Shown here: positions 26,267-36,249 of the stretch, piece by piece
Layout of the letters: each line of letters begins with the position of its first letter
Numbering within the stretch: position 1 is the stretch's first letter
Assembly: GCF_002993025.1 (NCBI RefSeq)
Contig: NZ_NXGI01000002.1
Coordinates: 197,393 to 261,392, forward strand
Length of the DNA stretch: 64,000 nucleotides
From: Arcobacter cryaerophilus gv. crypticus
GTDB lineage: Bacteria > Campylobacterota > Campylobacteria > Campylobacterales > Arcobacteraceae
Direction of reading: 5' to 3'
Notes under the pieces: model-generated
The model's input: the letters and a program-made list of their open reading frames with translations, nothing else
Database searches by the model: none
What the model was told of the DNA's origin: nothing
Program-made: the position numbers and the translations under genes

Positions 26267-27736
26267 ATGAAAAATGATGAGATGAAAAAAGCATTAGAAA
26301 TTGTTGATAGCGAATTAAAAAAAGCTGGAATTTCAAGAAGAGATGCTTTTAGACTTGCAGGTCTTGGTGGAGCTGCTTTTTTAGCTGGTGGAACGAATGC
26401 TGAAGCTGCAACTATTGCAAAAGCTAGTGAAGCAAAAGGAAAAATCTTAATTATTGGTGGAGGATTAGCTGGTATTTCAACAGCTGCTAGATTATCAAAT
26501 ATCTTAAGCGAACCTGACATCACAGTAATTGAGCCAAATCCAAAATCTGTCTCATATCAAGCTGGAACTACTTTGGTAGCAAGTGGAATTTACTCTTCAA
26601 AAGATGAGTTAATTTATGAGACAAAAGATTTTTTACCAAAAGGTGTAACTTTAATCAAGGATAAAGCAGTAGAGTTTAATCCTGAAGCAAATAAAGTTAC
26701 TTTGGCTTCTGGAGATATTTTAGATTATGATTTTATGATAGTTGCAGCTGGAGTTGTATTAGATTTTGGTTCTATAAAAGGTCTTGAAGCAATAGGAGAA
26801 TCATATACAAATGGAGATGCTTCTAAAATTCTAAAAGTTTTTGGAAATAATGGAATTACATCTGTTTATAATATTGATAGTTCTGAAGATATGTGGAAAC
26901 AAACTCAATCTTTTATAGAAAAAGCAAAATCAGGTGAAAATTTAAAAGCTGTTTTTACAGCTCCTAGTACAGCTGTAAAATGTGGTGGAGCACCAAAAAA
27001 AGTTATGTATCTTATGAATTCTAGGCTAAATGAAGCAAATGCAAGAGCAAATGTTTCATTAGATTACTATGATGATAGCGGAAGATTATTTGGTGTAAAA
27101 GAGTATGCTGATGCAATTGAGAAACAATTTATAGAAAGAAATATGAAGTGGAATTTTAATCATAATTTAGTTGAAGTTGATATTTCAAAAAAAATAGCAA
27201 TATTTAATAAACACTGGGAAGAAAAAGGTGAATATGATAAAGATTTAGAAGAACATGAAATTGTAAAGAAAAATCAAAAAGTTGAAGTACCTTTTGACTT
27301 TTTACATATAACACCACCTCAAAAAGCACCAGATGAGATTGGAAAGTCTGAAATAGGTTCAGAAAGAGGTTGGGTTCCTGTACACAAAGAAACACTACAA
27401 CATGTAAAATATAACAATATTTTTGCTCTAGGAGATATAGCTGCTGTTCCTATGGGAAAAACTGGTGGAACTGTAAGAAAACAGTACAAAGTATTAGTTG
27501 ATAATTTGATTTCAGTTATGGAAGGAAAAGAACCAACACAATATTTTGGTGGATATACAGTTTGCCCACTTATTACAGATATTGGAAAAGTAATGTTAGC
27601 TGAGTTTGACTGGACTGCAAAACCAACTCCATCATTTCCTTTGGATCCAACGCAAGAGAGATGGATTTGGTGGTTAATGAAAGTTTATATGCTAAAACCT
27701 ATGACTATGTATGGAATGTTAAGCGGAAAAGCTTAA
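26267..27736 (+). CDS. Tat-exported sulfide:quinone oxidoreductase-like flavoprotein
   Basis: 489 residues. A twin-arginine signal (SRRDAFRLAGLGGAAFLAGG, Arg24-Arg25) precedes an FAD-binding fold (KILIIGGGLAGISTAARL). The only two cysteines I see are C239 (VKCGGAPKK) and C433 (TVCPLI). Their spacing and motifs match the redox pair of sulfide:quinone oxidoreductases. The ALGDIAAVP block and a Trp-rich C-terminal amphipathic region (WIWWLMKVYMLKPM) fit membrane docking. It probably oxidises sulfide at the periplasmic face and feeds quinone. An exported rhodanese follows. Flavocytochrome c flavoprotein is the alternative. Confidence 0.82.
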   Translation: MKNDEMKKALEIVDSELKKAGISRRDAFRLAGLGGAAFLAGGTNAEAATIAKASEAKGKILIIGGGLAGISTAARLSNILSEPDITVIEPNPKSVSYQAGTTLVASGIYSSKDELIYETKDFLPKGVTLIKDKAVEFNPEANKVTLASGDILDYDFMIVAAGVVLDFGSIKGLEAIGESYTNGDASKILKVFGNNGITSVYNIDSSEDMWKQTQSFIEKAKSGENLKAVFTAPSTAVKCGGAPKKVMYLMNSRLNEANARANVSLDYYDDSGRLFGVKEYADAIEKQFIERNMKWNFNHNLVEVDISKKIAIFNKHWEEKGEYDKDLEEHEIVKKNQKVEVPFDFLHITPPQKAPDEIGKSEIGSERGWVPVHKETLQHVKYNNIFALGDIAAVPMGKTGGTVRKQYKVLVDNLISVMEGKEPTQYFGGYTVCPLITDIGKVMLAEFDWTAKPTPSFPLDPTQERWIWWLMKVYMLKPMTMYGMLSGKA

Positions 27737-27777
27737 TTTATATGAGTTTTAAAAATTTCAAAAAAAAGGTTATTTAA

Positions 27778-28959
27778 ATGAAAAAGTTATTTACAGTTTT
27801 ATCTATTTGTTTTCTGTTTTTATTTGCAAATGCTCAAGAAACAGATAATCTAAAAGAGCCTACTTCAGAAGTAAAAGAGCTTATAAAAAAATATAAGTTA
27901 AAAGAAGTAGATTTTGATTATGTTAAAAAAGCTATCGGAGTTGGAAATAGGAGTTCTGTTGAAGCTATTTTAATTGATGCAAGACCTCAAGTGAAATATC
28001 AAAGAGGAACTATTCCTTCTAGTTTGAATATTGCAGATACTGATTTTGAAGCAGGTTATAAACAACTTTTAGATGTTTCAAAAGATAAAGAGCTAATAGT
28101 ATTTTGTGGAGGATATGCTTGTACAAAAAGTGCTATTGTTGCAAATTTATTGATTAAAAAAGGTCATAAAAATGTAAAAGTTTATAATGCAGGAGAGCCT
28201 GAATGGTCTAAAAAAGATTATTTAGAGGTTGATACAATAGTTGTAAAAGCTTATTTTGAAAATAATAGTGCTTTGCTTGTAGATGCAAGACCACATGTTA
28301 AATATTTACAAGAGACTATTTTAGGAAGTATTTCAGTTCCTGATACAAATTTTGATAAATTAGCAGGAAGATTTCCTATTGATAAAGATGAAAAAATTGT
28401 AGTTTTTTGTGCAGGATATGAGTGTGAAAAATCAAATATAGTTGCAGATAAATTATATAAACTAGGATATGAAAATGTTGTTGTTTATGCAGGCGGTCTT
28501 CCTGAATGGAAAAAACAAGCTCTTCCAACAACAGTAGGAGCTAAAAAAATCGATACTGTAAAAAAAGAACAAAAACCGCAATTTAGTAAAAATGGTGCAA
28601 AAATTGGAAGCGATGAGGGAAGTATTGATGGTGAGTGGTTAAAAGCTTTTATTGTTGAAGATAAAATCCCAAATTATATACAGTTTGTAAATGTATTGCC
28701 AGAAAAAGAGTTTAAAAAAGGACATATTAAAGGTTCTATAAATATTGAAGCAGACAAACTTTCAGCAAAAGAGATTGTTTCAAAATTACCAAAAAACAAA
28801 ACTATAATTTTTAATTGTAGTGCAGGCTCTAGATCTATTGAGGCTTGGATGAAACTAAAAAAAGATGGTTTTGATGTGAGTGAAATTTTTTACTTTGATG
28901 CAAATATTAATTGTAAAGGTGAAAATTGTAAAATTGAAGTAAATGAGCCTTTAGAATAA
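27778..28959 (+). CDS. Exported protein with three tandem rhodanese domains
   Basis: A signal peptide (residues 1-20, LFLFANAQE) is followed by three rhodanese-like domains with candidate active-site cysteines C110 (CGGYACTKS), C211 (CAGYECEKS) and C347 (CSAGSRS). Domains one and two are close duplicates, each with a second Cys in the loop; domain three is more canonical. Rhodaneses carry sulfane sulfur as a persulfide. Lying 41 bases downstream of the SQR-like gene, it probably takes or relays sulfur/polysulfide in the periplasm. Ends in a strong terminator. Confidence 0.85.
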   Translation: MKKLFTVLSICFLFLFANAQETDNLKEPTSEVKELIKKYKLKEVDFDYVKKAIGVGNRSSVEAILIDARPQVKYQRGTIPSSLNIADTDFEAGYKQLLDVSKDKELIVFCGGYACTKSAIVANLLIKKGHKNVKVYNAGEPEWSKKDYLEVDTIVVKAYFENNSALLVDARPHVKYLQETILGSISVPDTNFDKLAGRFPIDKDEKIVVFCAGYECEKSNIVADKLYKLGYENVVVYAGGLPEWKKQALPTTVGAKKIDTVKKEQKPQFSKNGAKIGSDEGSIDGEWLKAFIVEDKIPNYIQFVNVLPEKEFKKGHIKGSINIEADKLSAKEIVSKLPKNKTIIFNCSAGSRSIEAWMKLKKDGFDVSEIFYFDANINCKGENCKIEVNEPLE

Positions 28960-28983
28960 AAAGGTTTATTTATCTTTGACATA

Positions 28984-29017
28984 AAAAAAGGGATGGTTTT
29001 AAAACCATCCCTTTTTT
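28984..29017. terminator. Bidirectional terminator, long perfect inverted repeat
   Basis: AAAAAAGGGATGGTTTT is followed directly by its exact complement AAAACCATCCCTTTTTT (17 bases each). It serves the rhodanese gene on the plus strand and the rplT operon on the minus strand. Confidence 0.92.
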
Positions 29018-29034
29018 ATTTGAATGCAAATTTA

Positions 29035-29391
29035 TTATTTAAGTGCTGCTTTAGCAGATACTACTAAAGATGCAAATGCAGCAGAATCATTCATAGCAAG
29101 GTTTGCTAAGATTTTTCTATCAAGTTCAATACCTGATAATCTTAAACCATTCATGAATCTTGAGTAGTTAATATCATTTAATCTACAAGCTGCATTGATT
29201 CTGATAATCCATAGTTTTCTAATATCTCTTTTTTTCTGTCTTCTATCTCTGTAAGCATAAACAAGACTTCTTTCTAACTGTTCTTTAGCTTTTCTAAAGT
29301 GTTTTCTTCTTCCACCAAAGAATCCTCTAGCTAGTTTTAATACTTTTTTGTGTCTTCTTCTTCTTACAACACCAGTTTTTACTCTTGGCAT
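29035..29391 (-). CDS. rplT: 50S ribosomal protein L20
   Basis: 118 residues, basic, with the L20 landmarks [55 protein letters not shown] and [14 protein letters not shown]. It binds 23S rRNA early in 50S assembly and in many bacteria represses its own operon. Last gene of thrS-infC-rpmI-rplT. GC-poor spacing of about 96 bases from rpmI could hold a regulatory structure. Confidence 0.97.
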   Translation of the reverse strand: MPRVKTGVVRRRRHKKVLKLARGFFGGRRKHFRKAKEQLERSLVYAYRDRRQKKRDIRKLWIIRINAACRLNDINYSRFMNGLRLSGIELDRKILANLAMNDSAAFASLVVSAKAALK

Positions 29392-29487
29392 ATTTTTCCT
29401 TTCTTTACCGTTATTTTTAATAAGGTGTCGGATTTATCCGAACTTATCCATATAATATGGAGGGACAAAATTACTATATTTTAGTAA

Positions 29488-29685
29488 TTACGCTAAACAT
29501 AAAGCTGAAAGAATTCCAGAAACATTTGTACTATGTACAGTTTGTGGTCCTCTCAAATTTCTTTTTCTTTTTTGCGTTTTTTTAGTTAAAATGTGGCTTC
29601 TAAAAGCAGAACCTCTTCTGATAGTTCCATTTTTCTTTACTTTAAATCTTTTAACAGCACCTTTAACGCTTTTCATCTTTGGCAT
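29488..29685 (-). CDS. rpmI: 50S ribosomal protein L35
   Basis: 65 residues, highly basic, starting [20 protein letters not shown] with the conserved [24 protein letters not shown] block. In the standard infC-rpmI-rplT order. A 132-base gap separates it from infC. Confidence 0.97.
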   Translation of the reverse strand: MPKMKSVKGAVKRFKVKKNGTIRRGSAFRSHILTKKTQKRKRNLRGPQTVHSTNVSGILSALCLA

Positions 29686-29817
29686 AAAGAAATCCTTTCA
29701 TATAAATTTGCATTTTTCATAGTGAAAAAGTTTTGGATTATACTCAAAAAAATATTAATAAATGATTAAAATATATATTTTATTTTAAATAGATAGTTTA
29801 AAAAAGATTAGTTAAAA

Positions 29818-30345
29818 CTAATCTTTTTTAGGAGTTACAAGAAGATTTACGTATCTACCTTCTAGTTTTGGATCTTTGTCCATAACTGCAATATCTTGAA
29901 TCACAGCCCAAACTCTTCTTAAAACTTCAACTCCAGCTTCAGGATTTGCCATCTCTCTACCTTTTAGAAAAACTCTAAATTTAACATGATTTCCTTCTTC
30001 TAAGAACTCAATTGCATGTTTTACTTTGTAGTTAATATCATTTTCAGCAATTTTTACAGATAGTTTTATCTCTTTAACAACTACTATTTTCTGATTTTTC
30101 TTTGCCTCTTTTTTCTTTTTCTCTTGTTGATATTTGAATTTACTATAATCCATAATCTTTGCAACAGGAGGAACACCATCTGCTGCTATAAGAACTAAAT
30201 CAAGTCCAGCTTCATCTGCAATGGCAAGAGCCTGAGCAGTAGGAATGATTCCATAGTTTTCCCCACTATCATTTGTACATCTTACCTCTTTTGCAGTAAT
30301 ATCCTCATTCATAATTACATCTGATTTTTTATTATCTCTACTCAA
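29818..30345 (-). CDS. infC: Translation initiation factor IF-3
   Basis: 175 residues with the two IF-3 domains: the N-terminal [12 protein letters not shown]...[36 protein letters not shown] and the C-terminal [24 protein letters not shown]...[11 protein letters not shown] segments, each in shorter blocks. It starts with TTG inside the thrS stop (TTGA overlap). GGAG lies eight bases upstream, which decides this start over the ATG eleven codons in. infC in E. coli also uses a rare start for autoregulation; a similar purpose here is inference. Confidence 0.95.
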   Translation of the reverse strand: MSRDNKKSDVIMNEDITAKEVRCTNDSGENYGIIPTAQALAIADEAGLDLVLIAADGVPPVAKIMDYSKFKYQQEKKKKEAKKNQKIVVVKEIKLSVKIAENDINYKVKHAIEFLEEGNHVKFRVFLKGREMANPEAGVEVLRRVWAVIQDIAVMDKDPKLEGRYVNLLVTPKKD

Positions 30346-32168
30346 ATTCTACTCTCCTTGTTTATTTTATTTAGTAAGTCAATAAAATCTTGCTTACTTA
30401 AATTTGATTGTTCTCTAGTTCTTCTATTTCTTAAAGCAATAGATTTATTAGTAACCTCTTCATCTCCAATAACAACTATCATTGGAACTCTCTCTTTTTC
30501 TGCCATTCTAATTCTTTTATTTAAACTTTCGTTCATATTAAAGATTTTAGAATCAATACCATCTTCAACTAAATCTCTTTGTAACTCTTTTGCATATTCA
30601 AGATGAGAATCAGCAATTGGAACAAAAATAACTTGAGTTGGTGCAATAACAAATGGAAATTCACCAGCACAATGTTCAGTTAATATTCCAATAAATCTTT
30701 CAAAAGAACCAAGAATTGCTCTATGAATCATAACTGGTTGTTCTTTTTCACCTTTGTCATTGATAAATTCAGCATTAAATCTTGAAGGTAAGTTCATATC
30801 TACTTGAACTGTTCCACATTGCCATTTTCTACCAATTGCATCTAAAATTTTAATGTCGATTTTTGGACCATAAAATGCTCCACCACCTTCGTCAATTCCA
30901 TATTGAATATTTTTCTCATTTAAAGCATCCATAATTCCAGCAGTTGTTTTTTCCCAGAAAATATCATCACCAATTGCTTTTTCAGGTTTTGTAGAAACTT
31001 CAATCTCATATTTAAAATCAAACATTTTAAGTAGTGAATCAACAAACTCTAATACTTCAAAAATTACTTCTTTTATTTGGTCTTGTGTACAAAAGATATG
31101 TGAATCATCTTGAGTAAATTCTCTAACTCTAAATAATCCATGCATTGCTCCTGACATCTCGTGTCTATGAACAACTCCATACTCAAAAAGTTTTTTTGGT
31201 AGGTCTTTATATGAAACTAGGTTATTTTTAAAGATTTGAATATGTCCAACGCAGTTCATTGGTTTTATTCCATACTCTTGATCATCAATAGTAGTAAAAT
31301 ACATATTTTCTTTGTAGTTTGCATAATGTCCTGAGATTTTCCACATTTCTGCTTTTAGAATTTCAGGTCCTCGAACTGGTTCATACCCTCTAACTCTGTG
31401 AGCTTTATATAAAAGATGTTCAAGTTTACTTCTTAATCTTGCACCATTTGGCAACCACATAGGAAGACCAGCTCCCACATCGTCATTAAATGTGAAAAGT
31501 TCAAGTTCAGTTCCTAGTTTTCTATGGTCTCTTTTTTTAGCTTCTTCAATCATTTTTGTGTAATCAAATAATGCTTGTTTATCAAAAAATGCAATACCAT
31601 AAATTCTAGTAATCATCTCATTTTTTTCATCACCACCAAGATAAGCACCAGCAACACGTGTAAGTTTAAAACTTCTAATCATTCTAGTGTTTGGTAAGTG
31701 AGGACCTCTACATAAGTCTTCAAAATCACCTTGTTTATATATAGTTAAGGTATCATCTTTGATATTTTTTAAAACAGCTTGTTTTAATTCATCATTTTTG
31801 AACTTTTCAAAAAACTCTTCTTTTGTAGTTTCATGTCTAGTAATAGGTAGTTTTCTATCTGCGATTTCTTTCATTTTCTTTTCAATAGCAGGTAAATCTT
31901 CATCAGAAATTTTACTTTCTACTTTAAAATCATAATAAAAACCTTCTTTTACAACAGGTCCAACAAAGAATTTTGCTTCAGGATAAAGTTCTTTGATAGC
32001 TTGAGCCATCATGTGAGCGCAAGAGTGTCTTAAAATATCTAAAGATTCTTTTGAATCATCGGCTTTTATAATATCTCCTTTGATATTTAAAGCTTCCGCA
32101 GTCTGAAGGTCATAAACTTGACCATCATATAATAAACCAATTTGTTCCAATATTTTCCTTTTTTTCAA
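30342..32168 (-). CDS. thrS: Threonyl-tRNA synthetase
   Basis: Class II synthetase of 608 residues. The N-terminal editing domain carries [15 protein letters not shown] with the metal-type His residues. The core has [13 protein letters not shown], the zinc-ligand motif [11 protein letters not shown], the motif 2 [26 protein letters not shown] and the motif 3 [13 protein letters not shown]. The anticodon-binding domain is C-terminal ([16 protein letters not shown]). The N-terminal TGS domain looks short. First gene of the thrS-infC-rpmI-rplT operon. Confidence 0.96.
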   Translation of the reverse strand: MKKRKILEQIGLLYDGQVYDLQTAEALNIKGDIIKADDSKESLDILRHSCAHMMAQAIKELYPEAKFFVGPVVKEGFYYDFKVESKISDEDLPAIEKKMKEIADRKLPITRHETTKEEFFEKFKNDELKQAVLKNIKDDTLTIYKQGDFEDLCRGPHLPNTRMIRSFKLTRVAGAYLGGDEKNEMITRIYGIAFFDKQALFDYTKMIEEAKKRDHRKLGTELELFTFNDDVGAGLPMWLPNGARLRSKLEHLLYKAHRVRGYEPVRGPEILKAEMWKISGHYANYKENMYFTTIDDQEYGIKPMNCVGHIQIFKNNLVSYKDLPKKLFEYGVVHRHEMSGAMHGLFRVREFTQDDSHIFCTQDQIKEVIFEVLEFVDSLLKMFDFKYEIEVSTKPEKAIGDDIFWEKTTAGIMDALNEKNIQYGIDEGGGAFYGPKIDIKILDAIGRKWQCGTVQVDMNLPSRFNAEFINDKGEKEQPVMIHRAILGSFERFIGILTEHCAGEFPFVIAPTQVIFVPIADSHLEYAKELQRDLVEDGIDSKIFNMNESLNKRIRMAEKERVPMIVVIGDEEVTNKSIALRNRRTREQSNLSKQDFIDLLNKINKESRI

Positions 32169-32259
32169 AGTTTTATAAAATGCAATTATTTTATCTTAAA
32201 AAAACTTAAACAATATAAATCACATAGTTATTTTAGTAAGATTTGGTTACAATTTATTT

Positions 32260-32766
32260 ATGATTTTAAATATTTCTAAAATAAAAACTGAAGCATTGTT
32301 ACTATTTTGTAGAGACTTAATAAATACGTATAAAGATGTAAAACCAAAAACAAAGTCTGATTTGGAACTTTATCATGAGTTTGAAACTATTAATAGTGAT
32401 ATTTTAAAACAACTTTCAAATATTTTATACGAACCAAAATATTATATAGATAATCAAAAGAACTTTAGAGTAAAAGCTATTTTAAAATGCTACAACTTTA
32501 TATCAAAAGAGCTTGAAAAAAACCTCAAGCAAAATGAAGAGTTTAACCCATCACTTCTATATTTTTCTATTTTAGCACTTTGGTTTAAAGAGTTAAATAA
32601 AGAGGCAACTAGCAAAGAATTCATCTTTTTTACACTATATCCATATTCATTTATTTATGATAAGTTTTTAATAAAAATGAGTGATGTTGAGTATAAAATT
32701 ATGAATATAAAAATGATAGATTTATCTGAAATAATAGTTTCAAAATACGATAGATTAGTTTTATAA
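32260..32766 (+). CDS. Hypothetical protein, 168 residues
   Basis: Not recognised. It is soluble, with no signal peptide or membrane segment, and is predicted by eye to be mostly helical, rich in Lys, Glu, Phe and Tyr. The opening is MILNISKIKTEALLLFCRDL; a hydrophobic stretch LLYFSILALWFKELN lies near residue 105. It is a single gene divergent from thrS and ends in a perfect 12-base hairpin. The ribosome site is weak, so an alternative start is possible. Confidence 0.6.
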   Translation: MILNISKIKTEALLLFCRDLINTYKDVKPKTKSDLELYHEFETINSDILKQLSNILYEPKYYIDNQKNFRVKAILKCYNFISKELEKNLKQNEEFNPSLLYFSILALWFKELNKEATSKEFIFFTLYPYSFIYDKFLIKMSDVEYKIMNIKMIDLSEIIVSKYDRLVL

Positions 32767-32790
32767 AGATAGAATTAACTATCTTTATAA
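32761..32790. terminator. Bidirectional hairpin
   Basis: TTATAAAGATAG and CTATCTTTATAA form a 12-base stem around AATTAA between two convergent genes. Confidence 0.7.
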
Positions 32791-32798
32791 TTTAAAAA

Positions 32799-33119
32799 TT
32801 AGCAAGAAGGAACATTTCCTGAATCACTTGCAAACTCAATAGAGAAATCCATAACATGTTCAAGTAGGCTCTCTTTTATATCTCCAGCTTTTACATTTGG
32901 ACAAAATTTCATAATCTCAGCTTGCGCTGTTCCATCTGCTTTGATTTTTCTCCACTCCTCTTGAGTATGTTTTAAAGCAAATTTTGCTCCATCCATTCCA
33001 CAAGGCTCTTTAAGGAATTTTATAAATGCTTTTTGTCCTTTTTGAACATCTGCAAAAGCCGAAGTTGACGCAATAGCTAAAGCTAAAGTAGAGGCTGCTA
33101 ATATTTTTAATAGTTTCAT
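32799..33119 (-). CDS. Small periplasmic cytochrome c-like protein without CxxCH
   Basis: 106 residues: a clear Sec signal peptide (MKLLKILAASTLALAIASTSAFA) and a mature domain with three cysteines, in KEPCGMDG, MKFCPNV and at the C-terminal residue (GNVPSC). The GQKAFIKFLKEPCGMDGAKFALKHTQ layout recalls small cytochrome c-like proteins of this phylum, but the CxxCH heme site is absent. The three conserved-looking cysteines suggest a disulfide or metal role. Function not known. Confidence 0.7.
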   Translation of the reverse strand: MKLLKILAASTLALAIASTSAFADVQKGQKAFIKFLKEPCGMDGAKFALKHTQEEWRKIKADGTAQAEIMKFCPNVKAGDIKESLLEHVMDFSIEFASDSGNVPSC

Positions 33120-33203
33120 ACTATTCTCCTAAATTAAATTTAGATACAATTATAACCTTTAGATATAAAAAGTGTCTTAAATTTATAAAAAAAAGAGTAA
33201 AAA

Positions 33204-34532
33204 TTGCAATATAATATTTTAAAAAAAATTGTTCGCTATTTAAGTGAAAATGCCCGAGATATAAGGTTTATAAAAAGAGTTGATAACAATATAATTATAA
33301 TAGAATTTAATAATAAGAATATTATATACTTTGATTTAAATAAATCAAATGCGAAAATATTTAAATCAAAAGAGCAAATATCTTTAAAAAAAGATTTTAA
33401 TGCACCATTTGATGTGATGCTTCAAAAAAAGTTTACGAATTCAAAAATTCAAAGTATTGAGATTTATAACAATGATAAAATTATAAATATAAATGTAAAT
33501 TCAAGTTCATCTTACAAAAAAGAGAATTTGATTTTGCAGCTTGAATTTACAGGAAAATATACAAATATTATAATTTTAGATGAAAATAGAACTATTTTGG
33601 AAGCCTTAAGACATATTGATGAGTATTCATCTTTTAGAGTTATAAAAGTTGGAGTAAAACTTGAAGAAATTCCTAAAAAAGATTTTGTACCAAAAGAGTA
33701 TGAAATAGAAAATATTGAAGATTATTTATATCAGGTTTATGATGAACAAGTTAAAGAGAATTTAGAAAATATTAAAAAACAAAAAATTTCAAATATTGAT
33801 AGAAATATTAAAAAATTAGAAAAAATTTTACACTCTTTACCAAAAAAAGAGGATTTGGAAAAAGAGTCTGAAGATACATACACTAAAGCAAATCTAATTT
33901 TAGCAAATTTGCATACTATAAAAGCGTATCAAAAAGAGCTAAAAATTGAAGATTATAATGGTAAATTGATAATTATAGAGCTTGAAAATATGAAAAATCC
34001 AACTATATTTACAAATGATTTATTTAAAAAAGCAAAAAAATTTAAACAAAAAGCTCTTAATATAACAATTGAAGAGAGTAACTTAAAAGATAAATTAGAT
34101 TTCTTAAAAAAATTAAGATTAAATCTTCAAAATGCAAGTTCAATTGATGAGTGTGAATTTTTGTCTCCAAAAAAAGAGAAAAATCAGATAAAAACAAAAA
34201 AAGCTCAAAATTGTGAGAGTTTCTTTTTTGAAGGTTTTAAAATAATGTTGGGTGCTAATGAGCGAGAAAATATATATTTACTTGAAAATTCAAAAGCTAG
34301 TGATTTTTGGTTTCATCTAAAAGATAGACCATCTTGTCATGTTATTGTACAAAATAGTAAAAAAGATTTACCACAAAATATAATAGAAAAAGCAGCAATT
34401 TTATGTGCAAAGTTTAGTGTAGATTTTGGCGGTACTTATGAAGTTGATTTTACTCAAAGAAGAAATGTCAAAATTCAACATGGAGCAAATGTACTTTACA
34501 ATCCTTATAGTACTATTTTGGTTAAAGTTTAA
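33204..34532 (+). CDS. NFACT-family protein (RqcH-like)
   Basis: 442 residues. An N-terminal NFACT-N region is followed by a long charged coiled coil (residues ~190-280, with LEKILHSLPKKEDLEKE) and a C-terminal NFACT-R/DUF814 domain (LGANERENIYLLENS, SDFWFHLKDRPSCHVI). RqcH binds stalled 50S-peptidyl-tRNA and adds Ala tails for degradation. The protein is shorter than the ~570-residue Firmicutes RqcH, as is usual here. It starts with TTG after AAAAGAGT. Older annotations would call this a fibronectin-binding protein. Confidence 0.8.
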   Translation: MQYNILKKIVRYLSENARDIRFIKRVDNNIIIIEFNNKNIIYFDLNKSNAKIFKSKEQISLKKDFNAPFDVMLQKKFTNSKIQSIEIYNNDKIININVNSSSSYKKENLILQLEFTGKYTNIIILDENRTILEALRHIDEYSSFRVIKVGVKLEEIPKKDFVPKEYEIENIEDYLYQVYDEQVKENLENIKKQKISNIDRNIKKLEKILHSLPKKEDLEKESEDTYTKANLILANLHTIKAYQKELKIEDYNGKLIIIELENMKNPTIFTNDLFKKAKKFKQKALNITIEESNLKDKLDFLKKLRLNLQNASSIDECEFLSPKKEKNQIKTKKAQNCESFFFEGFKIMLGANERENIYLLENSKASDFWFHLKDRPSCHVIVQNSKKDLPQNIIEKAAILCAKFSVDFGGTYEVDFTQRRNVKIQHGANVLYNPYSTILVKV

Positions 34533-34597
34533 CATAAGAGATAGTTAATAAAATTTAAATATAATATTTGAAATTGAATATTTTTTAGGAGAATATA

Positions 34598-35374
34598 ATG
34601 AAAAAAATTAGAAATTTGACACTAAGTATAGTTTTAGCTTCAACACTATTTAGTGGATGTGCAACGACGGAGTTACAAACTAATGTAAGAATGTCTCAAA
34701 GTGTTTTTATTGACCCTGTTAAAAAAGAGTTAAGAACAGTATTTATATCTAGTAAAAATACTAGCGGACAGCCAATAAATCTTGAACAAAGTTTATCAAA
34801 TGAACTACAAGCAAAAGGTTATAAAGTTGTTGATGACCCAGATGAAGCTACATATATTTTGATGGTAAATGTACTTTATTGTGATAAAAAACAAGAAAAT
34901 AATGTAGCTGGTGCTGCTTTGGGGACAGGTGCAATTGGAGCTGGTGTTTCTGCATATAATAATGGGGGAGCAGGTCAAGCTATTGGAGTTGGATTAGGAG
35001 CTGCTGTAATTGGTGGACTTATTGGCAAAGCAACAGAAGATACTATTTATCAAATGCAAGTTGATATATTAATAAAAGAGAAATCAAGAGGTTCAGTGTT
35101 GACTCAAAATTCAACACTAGCTTCTCAAGCAAGTGTAAGAGATAGTAAAAAATCAGGATTTGTAAATAGTTTTGGTGGAGATGTAAGAAATACAGATGCT
35201 ATTGGACAGATTAATTCAAATATAGCAAATGATAAAACTCAATATTATGAAGAAGAGAGAAAAGAGTATAAAACAGTAATGTTAGCAGAAGCTACAAAAA
35301 TGAATTTAACTTTACAAGAAGCAACACCAATTTTAGAAAAACAGATTGCAAATCAAATCTCTGGATTATTCTAA
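34598..35374 (+). CDS. TraT-like outer-membrane lipoprotein
   Basis: 258 residues with a lipoprotein signal ending FSGC (C21) and the TraT layout: CATTELQTNVRMSQSVFIDPV, GYKVVDDPDEATYILMVNVL, then a Gly/Ala-rich hydrophobic hairpin (residues ~105-150, GAGVSAYNNGGAGQAIG and GAAVIGGLIGKAT). TraT of F plasmids blocks mating and confers serum resistance. Here there are no conjugation genes, so it is a chromosomal homologue of uncertain role. AGGAG precedes the ATG. A terminator hairpin follows. Confidence 0.85.
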   Translation: MKKIRNLTLSIVLASTLFSGCATTELQTNVRMSQSVFIDPVKKELRTVFISSKNTSGQPINLEQSLSNELQAKGYKVVDDPDEATYILMVNVLYCDKKQENNVAGAALGTGAIGAGVSAYNNGGAGQAIGVGLGAAVIGGLIGKATEDTIYQMQVDILIKEKSRGSVLTQNSTLASQASVRDSKKSGFVNSFGGDVRNTDAIGQINSNIANDKTQYYEEERKEYKTVMLAEATKMNLTLQEATPILEKQIANQISGLF

Positions 35375-35378
35375 AAAA

Positions 35379-35409
35379 TTAAAATGCACTAAATTTTGGT
35401 GCATTTTAA
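35379..35409 (+). terminator. Hairpin after the TraT-like gene
   Basis: TTAAAATGCAC and GTGCATTTTAA pair around TAAATTTTG. Only a weak T run follows. Confidence 0.6.
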
Positions 35410-35490
35410 AACTCTCAAAATATAATAATACAATCGATTTAAAAGCGAAATTTTAGTAAAATATTGTAATTTTAGTTTAAGGTAAGCTTT

Positions 35491-36249
35491 ATGTTTAAAA
35501 TACTTGGAAATTTATCAACAAGAGTAAAAACAGCTCTTGTTTTGTTTGTGCTTTTTTTGATTATTGCATATATAGATTCATACTTTCTATTTTGGCTCGT
35601 ATTTGGAGTCGTTCTTATGGTTGCAGTACGTGAAGCAAAAATGCTATATGGATTAGAAGATAAGAGCATATATATCTATGTTTTATTACTTTGGTTAGCT
35701 GTATATTTCTATCCAATGCCTGTTGATTTAATATTTATTGTAGCAATTGGTTATGCTTCACAATTAGCATATAAAAGAAAACTTGATAAAAAGATGATTC
35801 TACCTCTTCTTTATCCAACAGCATCATTTGTTTTTTTAATCTCTTTATACAGTGAATTTGGAGTAATGGTACTATTTTGGTTACTAATAATAGTTGCAGC
35901 TACTGATACAGGAGCTTATTTTGCAGGAAAAACTTTTGGAAGAACTCCATTTTGCGAAACAAGTCCAAATAAAACTTTAGAGGGTGTTGTAGGTGGTATG
36001 GTTTTTGCTGTTATCTTGGGAGTTTTTACTTCTATAAATGAAGTTGGGATTTTAGGAGCTATTATAGTTTCAGCTATCGTATCGTTATCTTCAGTTTTTG
36101 GAGATTTATATGAAAGTTATCTAAAAAGAGAAGCTGGAGTAAAAGATAGTGGAAATATTTTACCAGGACATGGTGGAGTTTTAGATAGAGTTGATGGGTA
36201 TTTATTTGGAGCGATAGTTATGTTAGTTTTATTAAGGATAATTATTTGA
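35491..36249 (+). CDS. cdsA: Phosphatidate cytidylyltransferase
   Basis: Makes CDP-diacylglycerol, the branch point of phospholipid synthesis, in the inner membrane. About seven hydrophobic segments. The family signature is AATDTGAYFAGKTFGRTPFCETSPNKTLEG near residue 140, and the C-terminal SxxxKRxxxxKDSG block is SYLKREAGVKDSGNILPGHGGVLDRVDG, each given here in overlapping pieces. At 252 residues it is normal. Its stop overlaps the dxr start. Confidence 0.94.
   Translation: MFKILGNLSTRVKTALVLFVLFLIIAYIDSYFLFWLVFGVVLMVAVREAKMLYGLEDKSIYIYVLLLWLAVYFYPMPVDLIFIVAIGYASQLAYKRKLDKKMILPLLYPTASFVFLISLYSEFGVMVLFWLLIIVAATDTGAYFAGKTFGRTPFCETSPNKTLEGVVGGMVFAVILGVFTSINEVGILGAIIVSAIVSLSSVFGDLYESYLKREAGVKDSGNILPGHGGVLDRVDGYLFGAIVMLVLLRIII

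Noticed and set aside
34598-35374. TraT-like gene as a sign of an integrated conjugative element
   Set aside because: No tra, integrase, direct repeats or change of composition nearby; chromosomal TraT homologues are common.
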